DNA of 24,994 nucleotides, from contig JAGZZN010000028.1 in the NCBI GenBank assembly GCA_018377375.1, positions 1 through 24,994 of the forward strand. The letters run 5' to 3'. Source of the DNA: Streptococcus parasanguinis. Lineage in GTDB: Bacteria > Bacillota > Bacilli > Lactobacillales > Streptococcaceae. Numbering within the stretch: the stretch's first letter is position 1; each line of letters starts with the position of its first letter. Shown here piece by piece: positions 7,322-14,847 of the stretch. The notes below the pieces were generated by a model. That model had not been told where the DNA came from. It made no database searches and was given only the letters and a program-made list of their open reading frames with translations. Position numbers and translations under genes: made by a program.

Positions 7322-8254
7322 CTACTGACTCAATCCTTCTGCGATCTTGTCTAAGTTCCACTTCATCATGCTGTAGTAGCTGTCGCCTTCTTCGCCTTCT
7401 TTGGCGATCGAGTCAGTAAAGATTTTTGAAAAGATCGGGATATTGGTATCTTTAGAGACAGTTTTCATAGGACGTTCATCGACACTGGATTCAACAAAGA
7501 GAGACGGCACCTTGGTTTGACGCAATTTCTCTACCAGCGTTTTGATTTGTTCGGGTGTCCCTTCTACTTCGGTGTTGATTTCCCAGATATAGGCAGATGG
7601 GACGCCGTAGGCTTTGGAGAAGTACTTGAAGCAACCTTCGCTGGTTACGATCATCTTCTTATCTGCTGGGATGTTATTGAATGCTTGCTTGGCTTCTTGG
7701 TCGAGCTTACTGAGTTTTTCAGTATAGGCTGCTAGATTTTTTTCGTAGAAGTCCTTATTTTTTGGATCTTTGGCGATCAATTGTTTAGCAATGTTTTTAG
7801 CATAGATGATCCCGTTTTCGAGATTGAGCCAAGCGTGAGGGTCTTCTTTTCCAGCTTGGTTTTGACCTTCTAGGTAGATGACGTCGACTCCCTCGCTCAC
7901 TGCGAAATAATCCTTGTTTTCTACTTTATTGGCATTTTTGACCAACTTGGTAAACCAAGCATTGCCACCCGTTTCGAGGTTGATCCCATTGTAGAAGATC
8001 AGGTCTGCTTGTGAAGTTTTTTTGACATCTTCTGGGAGTGGTTCGTACTCGTGGGGATCTTGACCGACAGGGACAATACTGTGGAGCTCGATTTTGTCCC
8101 CAGCGATATTTTTAGTGATATCTGCGAGGATGGAGTTGGTGGTGACGACTTTCAATTTATCAGATGAGGACTTGGAAGAAGAGTCTTTGCTACAGGCCAT
8201 AAGACCAAATAAGAGCGCCACAAAGAGAGCAAGGACAGAAGCGATTTTTTTCAT
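7322..8254 (-). CDS. fimA: Manganese-binding ABC transporter lipoprotein FimA (PsaA/ScaA)
   Basis: Predicted 310-aa cluster A-I substrate-binding lipoprotein delivering Mn(II) (and able to bind Zn) to the FimBC transporter; known in oral streptococci also as an adhesion-associated antigen. Seen: a lipoprotein signal peptide with lipobox LMAC and lipidated C21; a Ser/Lys-rich linker; then the binding domain with the four ligands H68 (GQDPHEYEP), H140 (EDPHAWLN), E206 (TSEGCFKYF) and D281 (IFTDSIA), the His-His-Glu-Asp set of PsaA shifted by one. The fimB stop is immediately followed by the AGGAG of fimA, so the two genes are co-translated closely. Sequence recall favours S. parasanguinis FimA. 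Confidence 0.97.
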   Translation of the reverse strand: MKKIASVLALFVALLFGLMACSKDSSSKSSSDKLKVVTTNSILADITKNIAGDKIELHSIVPVGQDPHEYEPLPEDVKKTSQADLIFYNGINLETGGNAWFTKLVKNANKVENKDYFAVSEGVDVIYLEGQNQAGKEDPHAWLNLENGIIYAKNIAKQLIAKDPKNKDFYEKNLAAYTEKLSKLDQEAKQAFNNIPADKKMIVTSEGCFKYFSKAYGVPSAYIWEINTEVEGTPEQIKTLVEKLRQTKVPSLFVESSVDERPMKTVSKDTNIPIFSKIFTDSIAKEGEEGDSYYSMMKWNLDKIAEGLSQ

Positions 8255-8265
8255 GTGTTTCTCCT

Positions 8266-9108
8266 TTAATGAGGCGAAAGAGCGTGCTTGTTCTTTCTCT
8301 GCTTAGGAGCGATAAAGAAGCTGATGAGAAAGAAGACAGCAGAAGTGAGGACAATACAAGACCCGACGGCGATGTTGAAACTGTAGCCAATAAAGAGTCC
8401 CAGGATAGAAGCTAGAGCACCTAATCCGGATGAAAGGAGCATCATGGACCAGAGGCTATTGGCATAGAGATAGGCTGTCGCAGCGGGTGTGATGAGCATG
8501 GCGACGATGAGAATGGTCCCGACACTCTGCATGGCAGTGACAGAAACCAAGGTCAAGAGCACCATGAGCAGGTAGTGATAGAGTTTGACCCGGACGCCCA
8601 TGGATTGAGCCAGAACAGGATCAAAAGAAGTGAGCAGTAGGGGACGAAAGAGCAGGACAATCACCAGTAAGACCGCCACACCAATACCAATGGTCATCCA
8701 CATATCCTGGTCTTGCACGGCCAAGATATTTCCAAAGAGGATGTGGAAAAGGTCGGTGGAACTTTTAGCGACTCCAATCAAGATGACCCCTAAGGCGAGG
8801 AAAGAAGAAAAGGTAATCCCAATCGCAGTGTCGCTCTTGATGATGGAGTTGCTCTTGATATAGGTGATGAGGACAGAAGCTAAAAGACCAAAGACAATGG
8901 CGCCAATAAAGAAATTGATACCCAGGATAAAGGACAAAGCCACCCCTGGAAGGACCGCGTGTGAGATGGCATCTCCCATGAGAGACATGCCTCGTAAAAT
9001 AATGAAACATCCGACCGCACCAGCAACAATTCCGATGGCGATAGCAGTAATAAAGGCGTTTTGTAGGAAATGAAATTGTTGTAATCCATCGATAAATTCT
9101 GTAATCAT
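8266..9108 (-). CDS. fimB: Manganese ABC transporter permease FimB (ScaB/PsaC)
   Basis: Predicted 280-aa integral membrane protein of the ABC-3 family, forming the Mn channel. Seen: about eight hydrophobic segments from residue ~18 to ~270 and the family signature GDAISHAVLPGVALSF at about 45-60, plus the cytoplasmic coupling region SFDPVLAQSMG near 175-185. Its ATG overlaps the fimC stop by 4 nt (ATGA at 9105-9108), and it ends 11 nt before fimA, so stoichiometry is probably set by translational coupling. Confidence 0.96.
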   Translation of the reverse strand: MITEFIDGLQQFHFLQNAFITAIAIGIVAGAVGCFIILRGMSLMGDAISHAVLPGVALSFILGINFFIGAIVFGLLASVLITYIKSNSIIKSDTAIGITFSSFLALGVILIGVAKSSTDLFHILFGNILAVQDQDMWMTIGIGVAVLLVIVLLFRPLLLTSFDPVLAQSMGVRVKLYHYLLMVLLTLVSVTAMQSVGTILIVAMLITPAATAYLYANSLWSMMLLSSGLGALASILGLFIGYSFNIAVGSCIVLTSAVFFLISFFIAPKQRKNKHALSPH

Positions 9109-9827
9109 CCGACTCCACCTCCTATAAAGAGTTCATGACCGTAAGCGGCATGCAGATTCTCCTTGGTAAAGGTCTCCTCTGTTTTTCCAAAAGCAATTAG
9201 CTTGCGATGAAGGAGGAGGACTTGGTCAAAGTAAGCTGGGACCTTGCTGAGGTCGTGATGGACGATCAGGATGGTCTTGCCTTCTTTTTTCAAGGTTTTT
9301 AGTGTCTGCATAATGATGTCTTCGCTAACGGAGTCAATCCCAGCAAAGGGCTCATCCAAAAAGATGACATCTGCTTCTTGGACCAAGCAGCGGGCGATCA
9401 GGACCCGTTGGAATTGCCCTCCTGAAAGTTGGCCAATCTGGCGATCCGCTAGATCAAGAAGATTGACAAGCTTCATCGCATTTTCCACCTTTTGGAGATC
9501 TTCTTTGCTTTTTCTCCTGAAGATAGAAAGGTGGGGATAGAGACCCAGTGAGACACATTCTCGTACCGTGATGGGGAAGTGGAAATCAATAGCTGTTTTT
9601 TGCTCGACGTAGGCTACTCGTTGAAGAGCTTGGCTGAGATCTTTTTGATCAAGCTGGACCCTTCCTGAATGAGGAAGAAGTCCCAGCATGGCCTTGATTA
9701 GGGTTGATTTTCCAGCCCCATTGGGTCCAAGAATGCCTAGGATAGTCGGGCCCTGGATGGTGAGGGAAAGGTCCTCTAGGGCCAGCGTTTGCTGATAAGC
9801 AACACGAAGGTTTTCAATTTGAATCAT
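9105..9827 (-). CDS. fimC: Manganese ABC transporter ATP-binding protein FimC (ScaC/PsaB)
   Basis: Predicted 240-aa ATPase energising FimB. Seen: Walker A GPNGAGKST at 34-42, Q-loop glutamine in AYVEQKTAIDF, ABC signature LSGGQ at 134-138, Walker B VIFLDEP at 154-160 with the catalytic Glu, D-loop AGID, and the H-loop His (IVHHD, 190-191). It is the first gene of the fimCBA operon, with a strong AGGAGG ribosome-binding site and a promoter whose -35 lies in a ScaR/SloR-type operator. It is divergent from pepO. Confidence 0.97.
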   Translation of the reverse strand: MIQIENLRVAYQQTLALEDLSLTIQGPTILGILGPNGAGKSTLIKAMLGLLPHSGRVQLDQKDLSQALQRVAYVEQKTAIDFHFPITVRECVSLGLYPHLSIFRRKSKEDLQKVENAMKLVNLLDLADRQIGQLSGGQFQRVLIARCLVQEADVIFLDEPFAGIDSVSEDIIMQTLKTLKKEGKTILIVHHDLSKVPAYFDQVLLLHRKLIAFGKTEETFTKENLHAAYGHELFIGGGVG

Positions 9828-9847
9828 GAGTTTCCTCCTTTAGTATT

Positions 9848-9876
9848 AATATACATGAATAAAAAAATTAAGTCAA
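9848..9876 (-). promoter_or_regulatory. Promoter of fimCBA
   Basis: On the minus strand TTGACT (9876-9871) and TATATT (9853-9848) are separated by exactly 17 nt. The -35 box is the centre of the operator dyad, a layout that fits repression by steric block. Confidence 0.85.
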
Positions 9877-9906
9877 GTTAATTTATAAAATAATTTAACT
9901 TAAATC
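9862..9906. promoter_or_regulatory. Mn repressor (ScaR/FimR/SloR-type) operator
   Basis: On the minus strand AATTAACTTGACTTAATT (9883-9866) matches the recognition element I recall for ScaR and SloR, and is a near-perfect dyad (TTAA-CTTGAC-TTAA). A second inverted arm follows: AAGTTAA (9875-9881) pairs with TTAACTT (9895-9901). The whole AT-rich block of about 45 nt is close in size to the ~46-bp region I recall as protected by ScaR in S. gordonii. It covers the fimC -35 and lies upstream of the pepO promoter. Confidence 0.8.
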
Positions 9907-9908
9907 AT

Positions 9909-9937
9909 TTGAAATCATTGAAAAAAGTTCCTATTTT
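9909..9937 (+). promoter_or_regulatory. Possible promoter of pepO
   Basis: TTGAAA (9909-9914), 17-nt spacer, TATTTT (9932-9937), 38 nt before the pepO ATG. It starts 3 nt beyond the Mn operator block, so the same repressor might affect both directions. Confidence 0.45.
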
Positions 9938-9975
9938 TGATAAGGTTATTACAAAAGAATGAAAGTGAGAAGATC

Positions 9976-11871
9976 ATGGTACGTTTACAAGATGATTTTT
10001 ATGATTATGTCAATGGAAAATGGGCTGAAACAGCAGTCATTCCTGATGACAAACCGTCAACCGGTGGTTTTATGGACTTAGATCGAGACATCGAAAACTT
10101 GATGTTGGATATCACTGGAAAATGGCAAAGAGGAGAAGAATTGCCTGAAGATAGCATTCTGCAAAACTTTGTCAAATACCACAAAATGGTGGCAGATTTT
10201 GATGTGCGAGAAGCAGCTGGTGTGGCACCAGTCATGCCCTTGATCAATGAAATCAAGGCTCTGTCTTCTTTTGAAGACTATACCAGCAAGCTGGGTACCT
10301 ATGAGCTAGCTGGCAAACCAAATCTCATGCCATTTAGCGTGTCACCAGACTTTATGAATGCCCAAATGAATGTCTTGTGGGGAGAATCTCTTGCTCTCAT
10401 CTTGCCGGATACGACCTACTATGAAGAAGGCAACGAAAAAGGTCCGGAATTGCTGGCTATCTGGCGTCAGATGATGGAAAAACTCTTGCCAAAATTTGAA
10501 TTCTCAGAAGTAGAAATCAAGGATATCCTAGATAAGGTTATTGCGGCAGATGCAGAATTGGCTAAATATGTCTTGTCAAATGAAGAAAAATCTGAATACA
10601 ACAAACTCTACCATCCCTATGAGTGGGAAGAATTCAAGTCCTTAGTTCCAGAATTGCCACTCGACACCTTCTTTGCAGAAGTGATCGGACAAACTCCAGA
10701 TAAAATTATCGTGCCAGAAGAGCGATTCTGGAAGGAATTTGCGCCAAAATACTACTCAGCAGCCAACTGGGAAACCATTCATGCCAAATTGAAACTCGGA
10801 GCAGCCTTAGATTGGACGTCTTTCTTAACCGAAGAAATTCGTGTATTGTCTGGTGAATATGGACGGACCATTACAGGGATTCCAGAACCTCGTCCAAAAG
10901 AAAAAGCAGCTTTGGCCTTGGCAGAAGGCCCTTATAGCCAAGCGCTTGGACTCTGGTATGCAGGTGAAAAATTCTCACCAGAAGCGAAAGCAGACGTAGA
11001 ACATAAAGTAGCGACTATGATTGAGGTCTACAAGGCTCGTCTTGAAAAAGCAGACTGGCTCGCTCCTGAAACCCGCGAAAAAGCTATTGTCAAACTTAAT
11101 GTTATCACCCCGCATATCGGCTACCCTGAAAAATTACCAGAAACATATGCCAAGAAGATCATCGACGAGAGCAAGAACTTGGTGGAAAATGCTCAAAAAT
11201 TGGCGCAAATTTCCATTGCCCATAGCTGGAGCAAGTGGAACCAACCAGTCGATCGGAGTGAGTGGCATATGCCAGCTAATATGGTCAATGCCTACTATGA
11301 TCCGCAACAAAACCAAATCGTCTTCCCAGCAGCGATTCTGCAAGCACCTTTCTATGACCTTCACCAACCATCCTCAGCCAACTACGGCGGAATCGGTGCG
11401 GTCATTGCCCATGAAATTTCGCACGCCTTTGACACGAATGGCGCTTCCTTTGATGAAAATGGTAGCTTGAAAGACTGGTGGAAACCAGAAGATTACGAAG
11501 CCTTTACCGCTCGGACCCAAAAGGTTGTTGATCAATTTGAAGGCCAAGACTCATACGGTGCTAAGATTAACGGGAAATTGACCGTTTCAGAAAACGTGGC
11601 AGACCTCGGAGGGATCGCTGCAGCCCTTGAAGCAGCGAAGAAAGAGGAAGACTTCTCAGCAGAAGAATTCTTCACCAACTTTGCTCGCATCTGGCGCATG
11701 AAAGCTCGGACAGAGTACATGCAACTCCTCGCAAGTGTCGATGTCCACGCACCAGGAAAACTACGTACCAATGTTCAATTACCAAACTTTGACGAATTCT
11801 TTGAAACTTTTGATGTCAAAGAAGGCGACGGCATGTGGCGCGCACCAGAAGATCGTGTGATTATTTGGTAG
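9976..11871 (+). CDS. pepO: Endopeptidase PepO (M13/neprilysin family metallopeptidase)
   Basis: Predicted 631-aa zinc endopeptidase cleaving oligopeptides on the amino side of hydrophobic residues. Seen: the M13 start QDDFYDYVNGKW; the substrate-binding NAYY at 438-441; the zinc site HEISH at 479-483 followed by AFD; the third-ligand motif ENVAD at 539-543 with Glu539; and the family C-terminus ending in Ile-Trp. There is no signal peptide or N-terminal membrane anchor, as usual for streptococcal PepO, though pneumococcal PepO is reported outside the cell. I start at the ATG at 9976, because 631 aa and MVRLQDDF fit the family; a TTG at 9937 in frame is unlikely. The ribosome-binding site is weak (GAGAAG). 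It is divergent from fimC, the arrangement known in S. parasanguinis and S. gordonii. Confidence 0.96.
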   Translation: MVRLQDDFYDYVNGKWAETAVIPDDKPSTGGFMDLDRDIENLMLDITGKWQRGEELPEDSILQNFVKYHKMVADFDVREAAGVAPVMPLINEIKALSSFEDYTSKLGTYELAGKPNLMPFSVSPDFMNAQMNVLWGESLALILPDTTYYEEGNEKGPELLAIWRQMMEKLLPKFEFSEVEIKDILDKVIAADAELAKYVLSNEEKSEYNKLYHPYEWEEFKSLVPELPLDTFFAEVIGQTPDKIIVPEERFWKEFAPKYYSAANWETIHAKLKLGAALDWTSFLTEEIRVLSGEYGRTITGIPEPRPKEKAALALAEGPYSQALGLWYAGEKFSPEAKADVEHKVATMIEVYKARLEKADWLAPETREKAIVKLNVITPHIGYPEKLPETYAKKIIDESKNLVENAQKLAQISIAHSWSKWNQPVDRSEWHMPANMVNAYYDPQQNQIVFPAAILQAPFYDLHQPSSANYGGIGAVIAHEISHAFDTNGASFDENGSLKDWWKPEDYEAFTARTQKVVDQFEGQDSYGAKINGKLTVSENVADLGGIAAALEAAKKEEDFSAEEFFTNFARIWRMKARTEYMQLLASVDVHAPGKLRTNVQLPNFDEFFETFDVKEGDGMWRAPEDRVIIW

Positions 11872-11884
11872 TCTAAGATACTAA

Positions 11885-11974
11885 GCCCGTAAAAAAAGCG
11901 AGAAGAAAATAGGAGATTGACCATGTGGGCCATACCCACCAGTCAATCTCTCTTTTTCTCGACGCTTTTAGGGC
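11885..11974. repeat. Long imperfect inverted repeat / hairpin after pepO
   Basis: The two arms pair in one register over about 90 nt. From inside out: GTGGG-CCATA-CCCAC; TTGAC/GTCAA extended to AGATTGAC/GTCAATCT; an A-rich/T-rich stretch (AAAAG against CTTTTT); AAAAGCG/CGCTTTT; and GCCC/GGGC at the base, with small internal loops. It starts 13 nt after the pepO stop. The base lacks a real T tract after the stem, so it may be a processed 3' structure, a weak terminator, or a decayed miniature element. Confidence 0.75.
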
Positions 11975-12066
11975 GAGTTCAATTTCGCGATACTAGTTTT
12001 GTTGATCAAAGGAAGTAGTCTCGACTTCAGTTAAGTGATTGATTTTCTCAATGCTTGTAAAAAAAT
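11975..12066. other. Non-coding stretch between two hairpins
   Basis: Part of the 400-nt gap between pepO and gldA (11872-12271). I see no open frame of note, no ribosome-binding site and no convincing promoter in this part. The rest of the gap holds the two hairpins and the gldA promoter, each listed separately. Confidence 0.6.
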
Positions 12067-12120
12067 AAAAATCCCCAAAGCCAAGTTTCAATCTACTGAA
12101 ACTAGCTTTGGGGATTTTTG
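12067..12120. terminator. Strong double-stem terminator upstream of gldA
   Basis: AAAAATCCCCAAAGC (12067-12081) pairs perfectly with GCTTTGGGGATTTTT (12105-12119), and an inner stem AGTTTCA/TGAAACT closes the loop. T and A tracts allow function in both directions. It insulates gldA from pepO readthrough. Confidence 0.88.
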
Positions 12121-12207
12121 ATAATAAGATTCATCAAATAAAAACGAAGCGCTTCCAATGACTGCGTGAATAGATAAATTTAATTGATTAGAGCCTTGTA
12201 TAATTCT

Positions 12208-12236
12208 TTGAATTTCATAGAAATAAATGCTACTAT
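12208..12236 (+). promoter_or_regulatory. Promoter of gldA
   Basis: TTGAAT (12208-12213), 17-nt spacer, TACTAT (12231-12236) with an upstream TG (TGCTACTAT). About 50 nt upstream is a GAAGCGCTTC palindrome (12146-12155) that only partly fits a catabolite-response element. AAAGGAG precedes the ATG. Confidence 0.65.
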
Positions 12237-12271
12237 GAGTGTGAACTAAATAAATTTTAAAGGAGCAGACT

Positions 12272-13363
12272 ATGAGAAATTTTGCAAGTCCGTCACGTTA
12301 CATTCAAGGTGAGAATGCCTTATTTGAAAATGCGCAATCTATTTCAGAATTAGGGAATCACCCTGTTTTGCTATGTGATTCAGTGGTCTATGATATCGTA
12401 GGGAAGCGTTTTGAAGAATACCTTGGTCAAAATGGACTGACTGTTTTGCCGGTGTTCTTCAATGGTGAAGCTTCTGATAATGAAATCAATCGTGTGGTTA
12501 GTCTGGCAGAAGAAAATGGCTGTAATTTGGTCATTGGACTTGGTGGAGGAAAAACCATCGATAGTGCAAAAGCTATTGCTGATCTTCTAAAATCACCAGT
12601 TGTGATTGCTCCGACCATCGCCTCTACAGATGCTCCCGTTTCCGCCTTGTCGGTTATCTATACGGATGAGGGTGCCTTTGAGCGCTATATCTTCTATTCT
12701 AAGAACCCAGAATTGGTCTTGGTGGATAGCAAAGTGATCTCTCAAGCACCAAAACGCTTGCTCGCTTCTGGTATCGCAGATGGCCTAGCAACTTGGGTAG
12801 AAGCGCGTGCAGTGATGCAAGCGAATGGAAAAACCATGTTGGGTCAACGACAAACCTTAGCGGGTGTCGCCATTGCACAACGTTGTGAAGAAACCTTATT
12901 TGCTGATGGACTCCAAGCCATGGCTGCTTGTGAAGCCAAAGTCGTAACCCCTGCTCTTGAAAACATCATTGAAGCCAATACCCTTCTTAGTGGTATTGGG
13001 TTTGAAAGTGGTGGGTTAGCAGCTGCCCATGCCATCCATAATGGCTTTACAGCCCTTACTGGGGACATCCACCATTTGACTCACGGTGAAAAAGTAGCCT
13101 ACGGAACGTTAGTTCAATTGTTCTTAGAAAACCGTCCTAAGGAAGAATTGAATAAATACATTCGTTTCTATCAACAAATCGGTATGCCAACCACTCTGAA
13201 AGAAATGCATCTTGAAACTGCAAGTTATGAAGATCTTCTCAAGGTTGGCCAACAGGCCACCATCGAAGGAGAAACCATCCATCAAATGCCATTTGAAGTG
13301 AAGGCTTCTGATATTGCCCAAGCCATCGTAGCAGTAGATGCCTACGTTCAAGGTTTGGCCTAA
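12272..13363 (+). CDS. gldA: Glycerol dehydrogenase GldA (iron/zinc-dependent alcohol dehydrogenase family)
   Basis: Predicted 363-aa NAD-dependent enzyme oxidising glycerol to dihydroxyacetone. Seen: N-terminal Rossmann-like part with GLGGGKTIDSAKA at 89-101; TIASTDAPVSALSVIY at about 115-130, typical of GldA; and the metal ligands D170 (SGIADGLATW), H253 (AAAHAIHNG) and H271 (HLTHGEKVAYG), matching the Asp-His-His set of Bacillus stearothermophilus GldA within a few positions. All expected residues are present. It is monocistronic: own promoter, strong terminators on both sides. No dihydroxyacetone kinase or PTS gene is next to it, so the pathway partner is elsewhere. Confidence 0.95.
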   Translation: MRNFASPSRYIQGENALFENAQSISELGNHPVLLCDSVVYDIVGKRFEEYLGQNGLTVLPVFFNGEASDNEINRVVSLAEENGCNLVIGLGGGKTIDSAKAIADLLKSPVVIAPTIASTDAPVSALSVIYTDEGAFERYIFYSKNPELVLVDSKVISQAPKRLLASGIADGLATWVEARAVMQANGKTMLGQRQTLAGVAIAQRCEETLFADGLQAMAACEAKVVTPALENIIEANTLLSGIGFESGGLAAAHAIHNGFTALTGDIHHLTHGEKVAYGTLVQLFLENRPKEELNKYIRFYQQIGMPTTLKEMHLETASYEDLLKVGQQATIEGETIHQMPFEVKASDIAQAIVAVDAYVQGLA

Positions 13364-13383
13364 GATGGCTTTGTCGACAAACC

Positions 13384-13420
13384 AAGAACTCCCATACCTT
13401 ATGGTAATGGGAGTTCTTTT
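13384..13420. terminator. Bidirectional terminator between gldA and dacA
   Basis: AAGAACTCCCAT (13384-13395) pairs with ATGGGAGTTCTT (13407-13418), with an inner ACC/GGT pairing, followed by T residues. The dacA stop codon is at 13422-13424 on the other strand. Confidence 0.9.
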
Positions 13421-13421
13421 C

Positions 13422-14735
13422 CTATTTTCTTCTTTTTGGATCGGTTTGTTTAAAGATCAGGTATAAAATTCCGGCAGGCAAGAAGCAGAAGAGCCACATA
13501 ACATCGAGTCCCTTGCTTTTACTGCTAGAGGTCGTCGTTTTAGACTCACTGACGGCCACTCCCGGTTTAATGCTTGGAGATACCTGTTGCAAGCCGTTCT
13601 GAACGACTAGGCGGTTGTCTTCCAGTTTTAGCGCTGGCTTCGTCCCCTTCTTAACGGTCGCATAGAAGTCTTGCTTCAAGTGAATGGTCTTCCCGTCGAT
13701 GGTATGATCGCCTGCAGAAAGGATTTTTTTATACTGGTAGTCTGCGAACATTTTCTCAGCCAAGGTATTCCCGATTTGATTGCGGTAACTTTCGGCGATC
13801 TCGACATCGTAGTTTCCAACCCCCAAAATGACTTCGATAATCCGCTGTTTACCCCGCTTGGTTGTCGCGGTGTAGTTGTAGTCAGCAGTCGGGCTGGATC
13901 CAGTTTTGAGTCCATCTGTTCCTTTAAGGGCGAATTTTCCACCTTCGAGGGAAGTATTGTAGTTATCGTAGCTTTGCTCGTAGGGGGTTCCTTCCATGAT
14001 CGTAGTGTGAGCTTGCTTGGTGTATTCCAACATTTCTGGCAGGTCGTTTACGATGTGATAAGCCAGAATAGACATGTCCCGCGCTGTGATTTCGTTATTC
14101 GCATTGACATCGTAGCGCTGAGGATTGTAGTAGCCCTGAAGGACCGAGATCATCGCCCCATTTGGATTGTGCCATTTGGTATGGCTCATCCCCATTTCTT
14201 GCGCGTACTGATTCATTAAGTCCAAAAACTTATCGGGATCATTGTCAGTGACGGCGTTGGCGAGCATAATCACGGCCGCACTGGAAGATGGAACAAAGAG
14301 CATCTTGATCAATTCAGATACTTTGTAGTCTACACCAGCTACAATAGGTGAGTTACTTAACAGATTGTTTTCTGAGATGGCTTGGTCTGCCTCTGTTGCT
14401 GTGACTACGGTATCGTACTTGATCTTGCCTTCTTTAAGAGCCCGAAAGACCACATAGGCACTCATGAGCTTGGCCATGCTTCCTGAGTCCCGGACCGTGT
14501 CGATATTGTCTCCGTACAATATAGCTCCAGTATTGGCGTCGATGACGATGTCAGCCTTGGGCTTGTAAAAATCGTCCAATACCAGTCCAGCGTCGGCTGC
14601 GATTTTCATGACATCTTCTTGCTGGTAGATGTCGTCCGCAAAAGCAGTGGAAATAGGGCCTAATGCCAAGACTCCTACAAGGAGGGACAAGAGGCTGTGT
14701 TTTAGTCGTTTGTGTAAATGTCTCCAATAATTCAT
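13422..14735 (-). CDS. dacA: Serine-type D-Ala-D-Ala carboxypeptidase (DacA/PBP3-type, peptidase S11)
   Basis: Predicted 437-aa low-molecular-weight penicillin-binding protein trimming the last D-Ala from peptidoglycan stem peptides outside the membrane. Seen: basic N-terminus then a signal peptide with probable cleavage after AFA (residue 33); active-site SMAK at 86-89; KTG at 277-279 in DGLKTGSS; a C-terminal domain; and a true hydrophobic membrane segment at about 411-428 followed by KQTDPKRRK. Odd: the second motif, normally SxN, reads S150-S-S152 (PSSSAAV), with Ser in place of Asn. The start is placed at the ATG at 14735 because another ATG at 14744 lies inside a consensus TATAAT; see the promoter entry. 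It is divergent from an oligopeptide-binding lipoprotein and may be the second S11 enzyme of the genome, since it differs from pneumococcal PBP3. Confidence 0.92.
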   Translation of the reverse strand: MNYWRHLHKRLKHSLLSLLVGVLALGPISTAFADDIYQQEDVMKIAADAGLVLDDFYKPKADIVIDANTGAILYGDNIDTVRDSGSMAKLMSAYVVFRALKEGKIKYDTVVTATEADQAISENNLLSNSPIVAGVDYKVSELIKMLFVPSSSAAVIMLANAVTDNDPDKFLDLMNQYAQEMGMSHTKWHNPNGAMISVLQGYYNPQRYDVNANNEITARDMSILAYHIVNDLPEMLEYTKQAHTTIMEGTPYEQSYDNYNTSLEGGKFALKGTDGLKTGSSPTADYNYTATTKRGKQRIIEVILGVGNYDVEIAESYRNQIGNTLAEKMFADYQYKKILSAGDHTIDGKTIHLKQDFYATVKKGTKPALKLEDNRLVVQNGLQQVSPSIKPGVAVSESKTTTSSSKSKGLDVMWLFCFLPAGILYLIFKQTDPKRRK

Positions 14736-14742
14736 AGATTCC

Positions 14743-14751
14743 ATTATATCA
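14743..14751 (-). promoter_or_regulatory. Extended -10 promoter of dacA, possibly giving a leaderless mRNA
   Basis: On the minus strand TGATATAAT (14751-14743) is a perfect extended -10. TTGAAT sits 15 nt upstream. Only 7 nt separate the -10 from the ATG at 14735, so transcription would begin at or next to the start codon, without room for a ribosome-binding site. Confidence 0.65.
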
Positions 14752-14833
14752 TACAGGCCAGGGATTCAACTTGAAAAAATTTTAGAAAAAGTAGAAATTG
14801 AAAAAATAAAGAAAAAATAGAATAATTTCGCAG

Positions 14834-14847
14834 TAAAAGCGTTTACA
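14834..14847. promoter_or_regulatory. Catabolite-response element (CcpA site)
   Basis: TAAAAGCGTTTACA matches the cre consensus TGWAANCGNTNWCA at 13 of 14 positions on either strand. It overlaps the TTTACA -35 of the oligopeptide-binding protein gene, a position typical of repression by CcpA. It lies about 100 nt upstream of dacA. Confidence 0.8.

Noticed and set aside
9937..9975. Longer pepO start at a TTG
   Set aside because: It adds 13 residues that do not fit the family and overlaps the probable promoter; the ATG at 9976 gives the usual 631 aa.
12144..12157. Catabolite-response element upstream of gldA
   Set aside because: ACGAAGCGCTTCCA has four mismatches to the consensus, including the left half, and lies far from the promoter; it was kept only as a remark.
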